Source: Megalonaias nervosa (Eukaryota > Mollusca > Bivalvia > Unionida > Unionidae). Taken from it: a stretch of 64,000 bases of DNA. Below, piece by piece: positions 14,201 to 29,200 of the stretch. The DNA lies in assembly GCA_016617855.1 (NCBI GenBank), contig JAECUM010009715.1, forward strand, positions 1 through 64,000, written 5' to 3'. A model generated the notes under the pieces. It did not search any database. It was not told where the DNA came from and saw nothing but the letters and a program-made list of their open reading frames with translations. Positions within the stretch are counted from its first letter, which is position 1. Every line of letters starts with the position of its first letter. The position numbers and the translations under genes were made by a program.

Positions 14201-17200
14201 TAAATAATCATCCGTTAGAAAATGTCAAACATGAAAAGCTTTTAGGTGTATCCGTAGATAATAATTCATTATGGAATGACCATATTGATAAGCTTTTAAA
14301 AACACTGTCATCCAAAATTGCCCTACTCCGCAGAATCAAGAAATATTTACCTATGGAAACTCACAATCTATACTACAAGTCATATATTCTTCCAACAATG
14401 GATTATTGTTCAAATGTATGGGAAAACTGTGCTAAATCTCAGCTTGACAGGATTTATAAAAATTTCAGAAACAAGCAGCACCCATAAATTTAGATGCATC
14501 TATTGATCATCCCTCAAAAGCTCTGTTTACAGAACTCAAATGGTTCACAATATATGATAGGACAGATTTTCACAAGGCAGTTCTTTTATATAAATGTCAA
14601 CATGGAACTGCACCAGAGTATCTTCAGGACTTATTCAGGCCTTTTTCAACACAATACCAGTTGAGATCAATATAACACAGAAACCTTCTAGCACCAAAAC
14701 CAAGAACAGAGCAATTTAAAAAGAGCTTCCAATACTCTGATACAGTTCTGTGGAACAAGCTTCTACTAAATGTAAAATCTGCTGAAAATATTAGAGTATT
14801 TAAGAAGAGATATCATGAGCATGTATGTGTTTTCTAATAAATAATGGAATTTAGTATTTTAATACTAAACCTGTTAAAATAAACAGTACTTATTGCGATC
14901 TTCATATAATGTGCATTGTTATACTCTCCTTAACTGCTCCAGTGGCCTAGTGGTTAGAGCATCTGTCTCGGATGCAGGCGGTCGTGGGTTCCATCCCCAG
15001 CAGAGTCATACCAAAGACTTACAAAAATAGTACTAACAGCTGCCTTGCTTGGTGCTCAGCATTAAGAGGTTAGTGTTAGGACTGGTCAGCCTAGTGTCAG
15101 GATAATGTGACTGCGTGGGACATCATGCTACATGTCTGTGGCATGATGCCCCAGTGCTAGACATCACTATAAACTGCCACACTGCAGACATCATAGCGAT
15201 ATGACTGAAAAATTGTTAAAGCTATGTTGAAAATCCAAATCACACACACACACACTAATTAAGAAGGCCTCAACTTGACTAATGAGTAACCCTCTATAAA
15301 TAAAGCATTATTATTATTATTATTATTATGGAATATACAGTTTGGTGTACGGGTATAATTTGGGCTATAGAATATAAAGTTTGGTATATGGGTATAATTT
15401 GGGTTATAGAATATACAGTTTGGTGTATGGGTATATTTTGGGTTATAGAAAATACAATTTGGTGTATGGTATAATTTGGGTTATAGAATATACAGTTTGG
15501 TATATGGGTATAATTTGGGTTATGGAATATTCAGTTTGGTTTACTTTAGATATGCACCTCTCAAAAACTGTTCACACTGCTTGGTCTTTATCACTTCCCA
15601 GACTTCAATGATAATTTCAAAACCAATTAGCTGATAAGTTAACTCTTTTTAAGTTTTTGATATTTTATAATTCATTTAGTGCACTTTCAAAATTTAGCAT
15701 CATCTTCTCTCTGGAAAAGTAATTTCTTTGATTTTAATAACTGCTGAAGTTAGTGTACTTTGGACTAGTTCAAGCTGATTTCTCAAGTGCATCAAGCAGC
15801 TATTTGGATCAACTGTCTGCTCTAGGCAGCATGTTGTTTCCTTAATAGCACATACAAAGAAATGTCAGTCACAGCACACTGTACCTGAAAGTAGCACTGA
15901 GGTATGCCAAAATTCCCTCCAATATGCTTCTTGCAAATGCACACAACATCACCTTGTACCTATCCCACTTTCAGAAGTACAAAATAACTGTAGAGTGGAA
16001 CCTTACTTGTCAAACTGTTGATCTGAGAGCTTGAAGCAGTAGTTCTCAATGACTCTCCGCATCTCATGTTTTTGAATCTTCCCATCACGATTGTAGTCAA
16101 ACAGTTGGAGGGCCTTTATTACCAACTTCAGGTTAGTCTTCATCTGAAATTGAATACCAAAATCTCAAAAGCCTAAAATTTAAATATGTTACAACTACAA
16201 TTTCAGTTGAATATGGATGCACAACAACAGCAAACATTCTGCATTATTGCAGTCTTACAAATTATTCAGCTACAGTTCCTTAATAATGACAAGTCTGAAC
16301 GAAAGAGTACTGTTTATATGTGTTAAGCTCACCATGTTGGAACCTGTGTTTTAACAACATTTGAGCATGCATTCAACAGCATTTTCAATTCCACACAAGG
16401 TTATTGTTCATTACAAGTTAATAATATGATGATCAAAGCTATCTGTATTAAATTATCTATTATATACTACACTTGTGCTTTCTCATGTGCAGTCCTGTTA
16501 AATGTAAACTACACTTATGCTTTCTTATGTGTAGGTCCTATTGATTGTATACTATGCTTGTGTTTTCTTATGTGTCAGTCCTGTTAATTGTATACTACAC
16601 TTGCCCTTTCTTGTGTGTTGGTCCTGTTAAATGTATACTACACTTGTCTTTTCTTATGTGTCAGTCCTGTTAAAATGTATACTACACTTGTCTTTTTTAT
16701 GTGTCAGTCCTGTTAACTGCATACTACACTTGTCTTTTCTTATGTGTTGATCCTGTTAATTGTATACTACACTTATCTTTTTTAAGTGTCAGTCATGTTA
16801 ATTGCATAATACACTTGCCTTTTTTTTCTGTTGGTGGTAAATGTATACATGTTAATTGTTTTATATTAAACTTATTTGTGTCTACCAGTGTGGCACACTG
16901 CAAAAATAAACAAACATGGTTGCTAAGTTATAAATCTCCATTTCTTCATGGTTCTAATTCTCATGAGGTTGCAAAAGTTGACAAAATGAAACTACCCAGA
17001 AATTTATCCAAAATAATCATTAACTACAATCATTATGGTGTTAATTTCAAAATAAATTCTTGTCACAAGAAGAACAGAACCTTCATGTCCAGCCTATGAT
17101 CAAAGCATTGCTGAATAACTTGATCCAAAACCTTTACACACTGCTGATGATGACACTGACACTGCTAATGATGACATTGACACTGATGATGATGACACTG

Positions 17201-20200
17201 ACACTGCTGATGATAACACTGCTGGAGGAAAAGTTACTGCAATGTCTCACTTCCCATCAATGCAGCTTGACAAAAATAGACTATGATAATGACATAACGT
17301 AGCACACAACAAGTTACAGGTTGTAAGCAATTTACTGATACACAAGTCTAACTAAATTTACTTCGAAAAAAAAACACAAACCTTTTCTTGAAGCATTTTT
17401 TCTATCATGTCTACATTGATCTCTCTGGCAGTTGTTGGGGGAACAAACCTAAAATATGGAAAGAAAAGTAAAAAGATACTAAAACATAAAAGTGATAAAC
17501 AAACAATTCAGGCAAAAGCAACAATTACTTAGTAATTTCATCAAAAGATCTAACTAAAGTGTAGATTAAAACAACTGTGTTGATATCCATCCAGAAGTTT
17601 CATAATCCATAAGAACTTGAAAAACAAGTAAAATGACACAAATACAATAAACATGACCTGCTAAGACAGGCAGTTAAAGCAAAATCTAAAATTTACACAA
17701 GTAAATTTTAATTGCTAATTCATGAGACAACCTGAAAGATAAGAACATTTTCCTTCACAAATGAGGGTGGGGGCAACTAGAGATAAACTGTGATTACTTC
17801 TTTGACTGACCTTGTTGGCTGAAGTTGGGCTCCTGACAATCCACCCCTGGATGGTGGGACTGGGCTGGGATACTGGCCATAAAATTTATCAAAAAAGTCT
17901 GTGTAGCGCACTGTTCCATTGCTATTCTTATCAACCTAAAGTGGATCATACAAGAAACATATTAAATTCACCTGAAACATCCAATTCATTCAAATGAAAA
18001 TCCTATATTGTTTGTTGAAAACAGACATAACTCTGCTTTTTAAGAGTGAAAACAGATCAAGATGGTATAATTAAACTGCCTATAGTGTTATATCTAAATT
18101 TATATAACAAAATTATTGTTTTCTTTTTTTAAAAAATAGCATCAAAATAAGAATATCTTGGAACATGTAGATTCAAATCTATTTTGAAGCAAATCAAACA
18201 GTTAAATAGTTAAATACTGAAAGAAGCTGCAAAAACAAATTAAACTATGAACTAGCAGATAACAAAATTTTACTCATAATAAAGAATACAAGTTTTTCAT
18301 TAGATACAATACAAATGTATTTCAAAAGTAAGAAGCATACAACACTTTCAATGCCAATGATAAAATAAGACCTCAATTTACATTCCTTTTGAACAAAAGA
18401 AGAAATAAAAGAAAGAAACAACTTAGGTTTGGTCAGCTGGCGCATCATTCATTTCGATTCAACTATTTTGTTGATATCAGTTATCAGTAGCAATATAGTA
18501 TTTGCCTCCTGTTAATATTAGTAACTATTAGTAATATCTACCTCCCTCTGATATTAGTTACCAGTAGTAATATTTACCTTCAACTGATATTAATTACCAG
18601 TTACCTCCTGCTGATATTAGTTACCAGTAGTAATATTTACCTCCCATTGATATTAGATACCAGAAGTAATATTTACCTCCCACTGATATTAATTACTGTA
18701 AGTAATACTGACCTCCACTGGAAGGCTTTATGATGATCTTTTTAAAAATGTACAAGAGGAACAATATGCAGTTTAAACCTGCATTTTCTCAAAAAAATTG
18801 AGAATGAGAATATAAACGTGTGCCTAAAACTTACTGAAAATCTTGCATAATGCAGATTTAACAGTTTTGGCAACTTAAGTATTAACTTAAATAATACAAT
18901 TTCAAATCATATACAACAGATTACAGATGAGAACCTACCTCTATACTGTTGTTTGTTTCAACAAATTTTTACAAATCTGATTGAGATGTTATAAAATAAC
19001 AAGAGTTAAAATTCAGCAAATATTAGGCTGTGATGGAAAATTATACAGTACCGGTATTGCCTTGAACTGACACTGATAACAAGCTTTGCTCATCCATGAG
19101 AGACAACTTTGCTTCCTTCAACCACAGGTTAAAGATAATGTGCAATCTATTACAATATTGTGTTCATTGAAAAGTCTGCTATAATATCATTAGCATTGAA
19201 AGAGTTTATGATTCATGTAAATGCCAACAAAAAGTATTACCATTTTTCAATCCATGCAACAAACACAAGATGAGGCAGCTTTTAATGAATGATGAACTCT
19301 CCATTTTAAAAAAACAAGGTAGGGAAATTGGAGATGGCTACGTAGGGGACAATACTTGTATCTATATGATCTGTATGTATGATAATTTTATAGACTTCAT
19401 GATGTATTGGGTGTACTTAGGGAAGAAACAATGAAGTACTGAAGACCTGTCTAGAGGAACAGTTATGAATAAAAAAAACATTCTGGAGAAAAATCTGTTA
19501 AAGTCGATAATGATGGTTAAGAAAAGAAAATTAAACCCTGTTATAGAAAATAAAATTTTCCATCATGCCATGTGATGCTTGATTGAGTGTTCCTACAAAA
19601 GTTGCACCTGCAACAACAAAAATGACTTCTTTATGAGCTAAAACAAATAAACAGAAACTGCCATACATTTCACACATGGAAATTAATCTTTGATAAAGAA
19701 ATCTGACCAGATGCTATTCATGTCTCTCTTAAGTTATTTATACTGTGTATATGTAACTATATTTATACCATGTATATATAACTTTATTTATACCATGTAT
19801 ATGTAACTTTATTTATACCATGTATATGTAACTTTATTTATACCATGTATATGTAACTTTATTTATACCATGTATATGTAATATATATAACTTTATTTAT
19901 ACCATGTATATGTAACTTTATTTATACCATGTATATGTAACTTTATTTATACCATGTATATGTAACTTTATTTATACCATGTATATGTAATATATATAAC
20001 TTTATTTATACCATGTATATGTAACTTTATTTATACCATGTATATGTAACTTTATTTATACCATGTATATGTAACTTTATTTATACCATGTATATGCAGC
20101 TTTATCTATACTGGGCATATGTACTTTATTTATATTGTGTATATGTAACTATATTTATACCATGTAACTTTATTTCTACAGTGTATATGTAACTTTATTT

Positions 20201-23200
20201 ATCCCATGTATATGTAACTTTATTTATACCATGTATATGTAACTTTATTTATACCATGTATATGTGGGGGCCCCGAGTGGCCCAGTGGTCTAAAGCGCTC
20301 TCCGTTACGGATCACTGCCATCTCACCTCTGTCTGTGTGGGTTCAAGTCTCGGATTCGGCAAATGTGGATATGTGAGAAAACTTGCCAGTAACTTCTCGT
20401 AGGTCGGTGGTTCTTTCCGAGTATTTCCCAGTTTCTTCCTCCACCATTAATACTGGCCGCCATGTATAGCCTGTCGTGTGCTGAAAAATGGCGTTAAGCC
20501 CTACAACAACAACAACAACATGTATATGTAACTTTATTTATACCATGTATATGCAGCTGTATCTATACTGGGTATATGTACGTTATTCATACTGTGTATA
20601 TGTAACTTTATTTATACCATGTATATGTAACTTTATTTATACCATGTATATGTAACTTTATTTATACCATGTATATGTAACTTTATTTATACCATGTATA
20701 TGCAGCTTTATCTATACTGGGTATATGTACTTTATTTATACTGTGTATATGTAACTTTATTTCTGCTGTGTACATGTAACTTTATTTATACCATGTATAT
20801 GTAACTTTATTTATATATTTATACAATGTATATGCAGCTTTATCTGTACTGGGTATATGTACTTTGTTTGTATTGTGTATATGTAACTTTATTTATACCA
20901 TGTATATGTAACTTTATTTATACCATGTATATGCAGCTTTATCTATACTGGGTATATGTACTTTATTTATATTGTGTATATGTAACTTTATTTCTGCTGT
21001 GTACATGTAACTTTATTTATACCATGTATATGTAACTTTATTTATACAATGTATATGCAGCTTTATCTATATTGGGTATATGTACTTTATTTATACTGTG
21101 TATATGTAACTTTATTTCTGCTGTGTACATGTAACTTTATTTATACCATGTATATGCAGCTTTATCTGTACTGGGTATATGTACTTTATTTATACTGTGT
21201 ATATGTAACTTTATTTATACCATGTATATGTAACTTTATTTATACCATGTATATGTAACTTTATTTATACCATGTATATGCAGCTTTATCTATACTGGGT
21301 ATATGTACTTTATTTATATTGTGTGTATGTAACTTTATTTCTGCTGTGTACATGTAACTTTATTTATACCATGTATATGTAACTTTATTTATACCATGTA
21401 TATGCAGCTTTATCTATACTGGGTATATGTACGTTATTTATACTGTGTATATGTAACTTTATTTATACCATGTATATGTAACTTTATTTATACCATGTAT
21501 ATGCAGCTTTATCTATACTGGGTATATGTACTTTATTTATATTGTGTATATGTAACTTTATTTCTGCTGTGTACATGTAACTTTATTTATACCATGTATA
21601 TGTAACTTTATTTATACAATGTATATGCAGCTTTATCTGTACTGGGTATATGTACTTTATTTATACTGTGTATATGTAACTTTATTTATGCTGTGTATAT
21701 GTAACTTTGGTTACACCATGTATATGTAGCTTTATTTCTGACAGCTCTTCTTTAGTAGCCACATGGCGAAAGATCATACAAACTGTTTTCTTATGCTGAC
21801 CAAGGCTTTGCTTGTCAGAGACAATGCATTCTGAAGCAAGCATGTTTTTAAAACACCATGCTGTAAAACCAAGTTAAACAGATGGATACCAAAAATAATC
21901 AAAGATTCTAAACTGTCATATAAAATTTTATCATAAACAATATGATGTTTCCTTGACAATATCGAGTTTCAATATTTAATTTTTGAAAATATATTGGTAT
22001 GAGATTACAAACTATTCCCTGATGTAATATTTAATTTTGATAATACAATGGTATGAGATTATAAATTATGCCCTGATGTAATGTAATCCAAAGTATAAAT
22101 ATCTGTGGGATGACAATGTACTTCACAGTCATTTACATTTACTAATCTTCAATTTTATTGCATAACATCAATATTTTCATCATGTGTGAATATAATCTTG
22201 CATTTTGTACTTGTTTCAAATGAGTTTAATAAAAAAAATTAAAACTTTACCTCACAAAAACTTGGAACTAGAAATTCTTACACTAGTTTCATTTGATATG
22301 AGCACTTTTTTAAGATCCTCCATATGGTATTTCTGAGTTTAAGCATATTTGATTGCCTAGAAGATCAGAAGTATGCATACAGAGCAAAATGACTGGAAAC
22401 AAGTTTTGAAACTACAAGTTTCACTCTATTATGAACATAAATAATGAATTAATGAGCATGCAGGCAAGAGTTCTGGAAAAAGTCAAAACAGGTGATTATA
22501 TACATCAAATGAAATGAGAGGGATGAAAGAAAGGAAAGAGTGAAGGGATAGTGTTTGGTGTGGTCCAGTATGTACAATTTTAACTGTAGCCATAATGGAA
22601 CAAAAAGTAATCACATGTTTGTTAATCTTTTTGTGTTAATAATATATTTCAGCATTTCCTTTTGTAGCAAAATGTTTGTTTCTGATGTGTAAAGTTCACT
22701 GACAAATAAAAGTGTATCAGTGTCAATATTAATATTCATTAATCATAATCTGTCATAAAACTCATTTCTTGCATTATTAAATAGTCTGCATTCAAAAGGA
22801 AAATGGTCATTTTCTATTGAAAATCCACAGGAATAGGAAGGAATAAGATAAGATTATGCTGAAAAAAAATTATAATTCAGTGAACTGCATTTGTGTCTTA
22901 ACCGGCTTGATAGCATAGAAGCATGCCAGTTACAAGATGCTCAATAACTTGGAGATGAAACTTGGTACTTGGTAAAATCTCTTTCAAAGTTTAGTAGAGA
23001 TGAAAAATTTCTTGTGGATTGTGGCAGTCCATTCCAGTTGATATGTGTCATAATAAACAATTTCTTTAAGAAACAGGTTCTACATTGATACTAAATGATA
23101 CTGTTCAAATTTCTCAGATTAATACGGCACTGTGTATAGAATATGAATGAAGATTTAAAATCATAAGAATGATTATATAATATTAACATTACATAATTAA

Positions 23201-26200
23201 TCTTTGAGATTATTTGTTGACAGAGATTTACATCTAACAATTTATACTGCTTGTTAATTTTGCTATATATTGTTATTGAAAGCTGCAATAGTTATTATTA
23301 TTGTTATTATTATTACTTTTATTATTATTATTTTTACATGATGAGTATTTCTATCCTCAGGCATGACAGACAGCATGATAATATTAGTCATAATTTCTGC
23401 TTGAAAAGTCACATCTAGCTATGAAAAAAGAGTGTCTGATTAATGTTTTCTGTTACACAACAAGAATATTTATTTTTCTATGTTAAAGAACAAAAATGAA
23501 TGTTACTCTGAAAGCATCAATATAAAGCTGGCTCAAGTGGGACTGATATAGCTCACATGACAAATATTATCAAAGCATATCAACTGTCAAAGCTAGGAAA
23601 AAGTTTATTGATATCAAATTATGATAAAGTTCAACACAACTTATGATGACTATGCACAAAATCATGTATTATTATGAACATATACTTAGTATAGATTGCC
23701 CTATGATAAGTTTAGCCAAAATTTGACAGTTTTGTCTCTGATATTAAAATTTTTTTTCATAATTAACATCAGCTGTTTTGGGGAGGCCATCTTAAACCTA
23801 AGAGATGAAGAAAGAAAAGAAAAAGATATGCAAGACCATACCATAAGCTTTGGCCAAGAAAAATATCATAAAAGTTAAGCTGTCATTAAAAAAAAAGCAC
23901 AAGTGGCTGGCATTTTAATAATGTGAAAGTTACAAAATGAAGTTCATTGACCATGCCATTATGTGACATGTATGTATGTCATTTTTCATTTCATGTTATG
24001 CAACAATATGCAATTTATTCAAAAAGCTTGCAAATTTCAGGAATTTATCTGAAAACCAAGCCTTAGACTGACTTAAAAGCAAAGTTGAACAGAAATTTCA
24101 TCATTTTCTTATTTATTTATATTTTGGATGTCCATCAATCAATCCACAAAAAGCTAAAAACAAAAGCTCAAATTTTCATAATAAATGTATCATTATCTTT
24201 ATAAGAATTTGCAACAATATGAATCCAACCCAATGTAAAAAAATAAAATAAGTAACTAAAATGAAATCAAAGAAAAATTGATTTAATATGATATTAGCAA
24301 CAACTTTACTTCCGATCTGTTAAAGAAACCAATCACATAATAAATGTTAGTTGTTGTGATTTTTAAATATTTCAAATTTCCTTTCAAAGAGATGGCTTCT
24401 TTTGTTTTATCTTTGAAAATCTGGACCTAATATTGTGAAAATGAAACACTGAAAATATTTTTGTTTCATATATGTCAGAGATATAAATAAGAAATATCAT
24501 TCAAATTTTACTGAGATATATTTAGTAACTGAGCTGCCAGCACACCTGTGTTTATTAACACCTGACTGTACATGTTGTAATTGAGCTGCCAGTACACCTG
24601 TGTTTACCAAAACCTGACTGTACATGGAAGGGGACATCAGTACATTACATCTGACAGAGAAGATGCTGTATGAAGGATGTACTGAGCAGGGTAAAAGGGA
24701 GCTGTACCAATGTCATGCAAAGTTTAAAAGCAGATTTTCCCTGAAATTTTCACATCTTAAATCCTAGGGTAACACTGCACATATCACTTTGAAAATTCTA
24801 CAAGCCTCATTTCTAGAGTTGAATTTTATTCTTAAATTGGTGTTTCCTTTCCACACTGATGAACATCAATGTTTTTTTCAGCCTAAAATCATCTCAATAT
24901 GAAATTCCTGAAGTTTCTCTCTACAGATGATAAAGAACATGTGATATAGGCAAAACTTACTTATGACATGCACCTTTGACCATAACAATTATTATCTGCT
25001 AACTCAAAGTGAAGCTATTGACTAAAACTGAGCAAAGTAACATGAAAATTAAATTTTAATACTGTATGGATTGATCACATTGATAATGCAGACAGACAAA
25101 AATATTAATCAAACTGTCAAATCAAAGTGGTCAATTTCAGACAAATAATACCTGTCAAAGAAGCAAGAATCAACATGCAGCATTGAATGCTTTAATCTTA
25201 ACATTAAAGCATATACAAACTCAAATGCAACAATATCTAACTGCTTCTTTCTTAAGTGGAATGTACAGCAATTCCTTGTTTACTTTACTAACACTCACTG
25301 ACAGCTCATTATACCCTGTTAGTACACCTTTTTCTAGCCACAGAAAAATGGGACTTACCAGGTTATGTGTGCCTAGATACAAAAATGTTTTATTCCAATA
25401 GAGTTAAAAAAAAAAACAACTTAAGTCAGGTTTTGAAACATTCACATTGCTTGGATAATGATCATCAGATATGCTTTCCAACATTATTAAATATCCAATG
25501 ATGTAAATTTCTGGGTCATTCCTCATTCCACTGTAGCCAATCCGAGTGGTTCCTTGTCTCAATACATTCCAATGTTGCCATCAGAATGGCTTTCTTTCTC
25601 AATACACCTGATAACTCTGTATTGCTATGATCAATAGACTTACAAACATGACATAAAACACATAATATGATGTCTAGAATGAAACAAGGCAAAAACTGAA
25701 TTAGCTAAAACCAGAATTGATTTCCTGACAAACACCAATAGCAAAATGCCACCTGGTTATATGAGAGAAGACATGGAATCAGCAATTTGCCACCTTGGTT
25801 ATCGGAGAGGAAATGTGGAATCACTGCAAATTTGCCACTTGGTAACTGGAGAGGAAAGGTGGAACCTTTTCCAGTTTGCCACCTTGGTTATCGAAGAGGA
25901 AACATGAAATCATTTCTGGCAACTGCTATCTTTGCAACACAGTTTAATGTTGATTTTGTCAATGCTGATCATGTGATTCATAACACAAAAAGTTAATGCT
26001 GACACTAAATCCAGGTTTGGTTTAATGTTAAGATTGAACTAGCACATGTCAAATGCAATAGAGTTTCTTTACAATATTAAACACTCTGTTGAGACATGAT
26101 CTGGTCTTGTGATTATTAACACTGGAATAAGCCATCCTCTTCATGAGTATGGATGGATATAACAAAGGAGGAAAAAAGTTAAGTCAATCACCATGACTTC

Positions 26201-29200
26201 ATATTCCACTGGTTGTATTCAGTTTATAAATATCTTGAGTTACCTGTAAACTTAGTGCCTATGTTATTTTCAGGGCAGATTGCATTTAAAGAGACAATAA
26301 AGGGAAAACAGCATTACCCATTAATTAAAAGCTCACACATTGTTCACATGACTGTTATCAACAGTTAACTCAAATGATAAATTTTTGTTGCCAGACAATT
26401 TGTCGCATTAAGAAGAGTGCACCCATGCTGGTAATTGCAATCACTTATTCAGTTATTTTCATATCATTTGTATTGGTCATATATTTCTACATTCAATAAT
26501 TGTACATGCAAAAAAGACACAATGAAATCAATGCAGAATACCTGCATCACAATTTGCTTATTTATCAGTTTATCCAGAGAATCAATGCTATATATTCCTA
26601 CCACAAGAAGTTTCCCACACTTATAAAGCCATGCAATCATGCCCTTTCACCTGCTTTTCTTTTTTGTAAAAACATCGTGTTCACTGTCTAATCATTTGTA
26701 TGTAATTTTTAAAGTTATGAATGCATCCAAGACCCTGATTTCCAAATAGTATCTTATGAAATATATATTTTTTCATGCATCCTTTACCACCATGCCATGC
26801 TTGCATATACACACTTTTCGTGCATACTTTACGATCATGTCATGCTTGTATATACACTTTTCATGCATACTTTACCATCATGCCATGCTTGTATATACAC
26901 ACTTTTCATGCATACTTATAAAGTATTATATACATTTTTATTGACACTTGGATATTTCAGAACCAACATTATGTTTGCTAGCCAAGGGTCATTGATCCAC
27001 TTTGTTCCACATTGATCATTAGCAGATGTAGCTAGTCAAAACATGACTGGATGTAGCTGAAAGAAATGATCCAATCAGATTGCTTGTAACATTTTCATAG
27101 GAAGTTAGTTTAGATTACCATCTATCAGCACACACTGAAATGTGACTAATTAGCTGTATCATCTGAAAGCTAATTAGCTGTGTGAGCTGAAGGCTATTAG
27201 CTAAGATACATTAATGCATTACTGCAAATTTGACATGGATATGGGGACATGGCAGAGAGTGGAATATACCCATCCACCCCAATCACAGTGCCTCACATGG
27301 TAAGAATGAAAAAGTAATGACATTGGTAATCGTAACAGAGGAAAGCAATGGAACTGCATTACAAACAATTACCAACAGAAGATGAATCCCCCCTTCTCTG
27401 ATCAATTTATATCAGGAGTAATACATGGTGAATGTATGTTTTACAATAAATCCACTAATAAAAGAATACAAATCTTTGCAATCAAATATTCAAAACTAAA
27501 CCACCTACATTCAAAATACAATCTTATATTCAAAATATATGTACAACAAATGATCTGTTTAGTTGGTTTCCTTCAATCATACTGTTATTACAATAACTCA
27601 TGCACCATCTTTCTCTACATCACACTAAATAACTAAACATGATCTTTACACATATCACAAACATCTAGTTTTTAACATGCATAAATGTGTGTGCATTTGT
27701 CTGTCTGGCCTGGAGGGCAGCATAATTTTCTGCAGATTACTGTTCTTGAGGACAAGTTTCTAGCACAAACCCTTCAGTTTAAAATGTGAATGCATTTTTG
27801 TCCTTGTTGCATTACTGTGGCCAGATAAAATCCAAGTTTCATCATAAATACTATCATATGAAAACTATCTTAATGAAGTGTTCACCTGATGGGAATATAA
27901 CAGGAAATAATAAGTTCAAAGCATGAGTTCCACTGAATGGAATGTAATAAGAAATAAGTTCAAAGCATGAGTTCCTCTGAATATATCAAACAATGCAATA
28001 AACTAATTGCTAGTGAAGATAAAGTTGTCTCTGATGAAACAGAATTGAATTTTCTCTGTTTTTAAAATGCAGTAATTGACAAGAAGACAAAAGCGGGATA
28101 TCCTTTGTACAGCCCAAGGCTTATCTATCAGTTTTGACACTAGGTTGAAATATTATAAAGAAAATATTTACATAATATTGTGCAACAAAATGCCGGTAAT
28201 TATGATTTTAAATTCTGCAAAACAGTAAGTTGTCAGGCATCACACTAAAAAATGAAGAGATGTGCCAGAATCTCTCTGACAAGGTATGGCCACAGACTGA
28301 AGCAGATAAAGCATCTAGGTGTTGTAATACATTACCTGCCAATTTTCTTATGCCAATACTACACCCATCTAAAACTTAAATCTTGTACAATATTAAACAA
28401 TGGTTCAAAACAGTTGTTAATTACTTTTAAAAAGCTACTAAAAGTTCTGGCTGGCAAATCAACATTCCACACAAAGTTTGACCTCTTGAAGCAGTCAGTG
28501 ATCATATGACCAATTAAATATAGTTTATATCAATTTTTATATACCTGTAAAAAAATATCAGCCTTTCTTTCATTTGGCTGATTCCTAAATTTCACTGTAG
28601 AGTTCAATAAAAACTCAGCACATTATTTTTACACACTGAATATTCTTAATGATCATGCATTATGTGTGCAAATGGTTTTATACCTATCAATGAAGCAAAA
28701 AAAGCAATCTTAGCAAACTTTTGGCCTTTTTTTAGTTATCAGCTCATGTCACTTGACAACTTTATAAAAAAATGGGATAAAGTGTATTAAAAAAAATAAA
28801 GTAAATATAAACCCAAGCTGTGATTGTTAATATGTACCTTAAATAAGGTACTGTTTAATGTTTCAAAAGCATTTATCATAAAATTTTAGTAGGTTACATT
28901 TATTGGTGCAGTTAAGGTATGGGAATTTATCAGTGATATTCCATGAAAATTCACATGCATGTAAAGAAATAGTGAAAACTGTCAAATTGTTACCTATTTT
29001 ATAAAACTAGTTAAATTATTATGTCAAAACAGGGGCAAAAATTAATTGGCCAAGTCATTCTGAATACCTTGGCCAATACTGCCTCAAATTGGCTTGTTGT
29101 CATGGGAAAACAAAAGGATTCCAAAACTCTGCGGAATTCCCCCTTAGTAACACTACCATTCTGATCAGCATCATAGGTTAGAAATGCCTGAAATGAAAGA

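Larger units (their letters stand above)
13690..15925 (+). repeat. interspersed element 'X', copy A, internally expanded and interrupted
   Basis: The left end (CTGTTAAAATAACTTTGAAT, 13706) and right parts (CACTTCCCAGACTTCAATG near 15592; GTGTACTTTGGACTAGTT near 15752; TGAAAGTAGCACTGAGG near 15887) match, in order, the reverse complement of elements at 50330-50990 and 62940-63610. In those copies the segment between is a single unit of about 40 bp. Here it is a minisatellite broken by a LINE and a SINE. No function known. Confidence 0.75.

Noticed and set aside
14937..15010. tRNA gene
   Set aside because: Same reasoning: head of SINE family 2, shared with 32489 and 49626.
27382..27636. 84-codon frame
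   Set aside because: AT-rich chance frame with no motif or context.
28252..28509. 85-codon frame
   Set aside because: Basic composition only, no homologous pattern seen.
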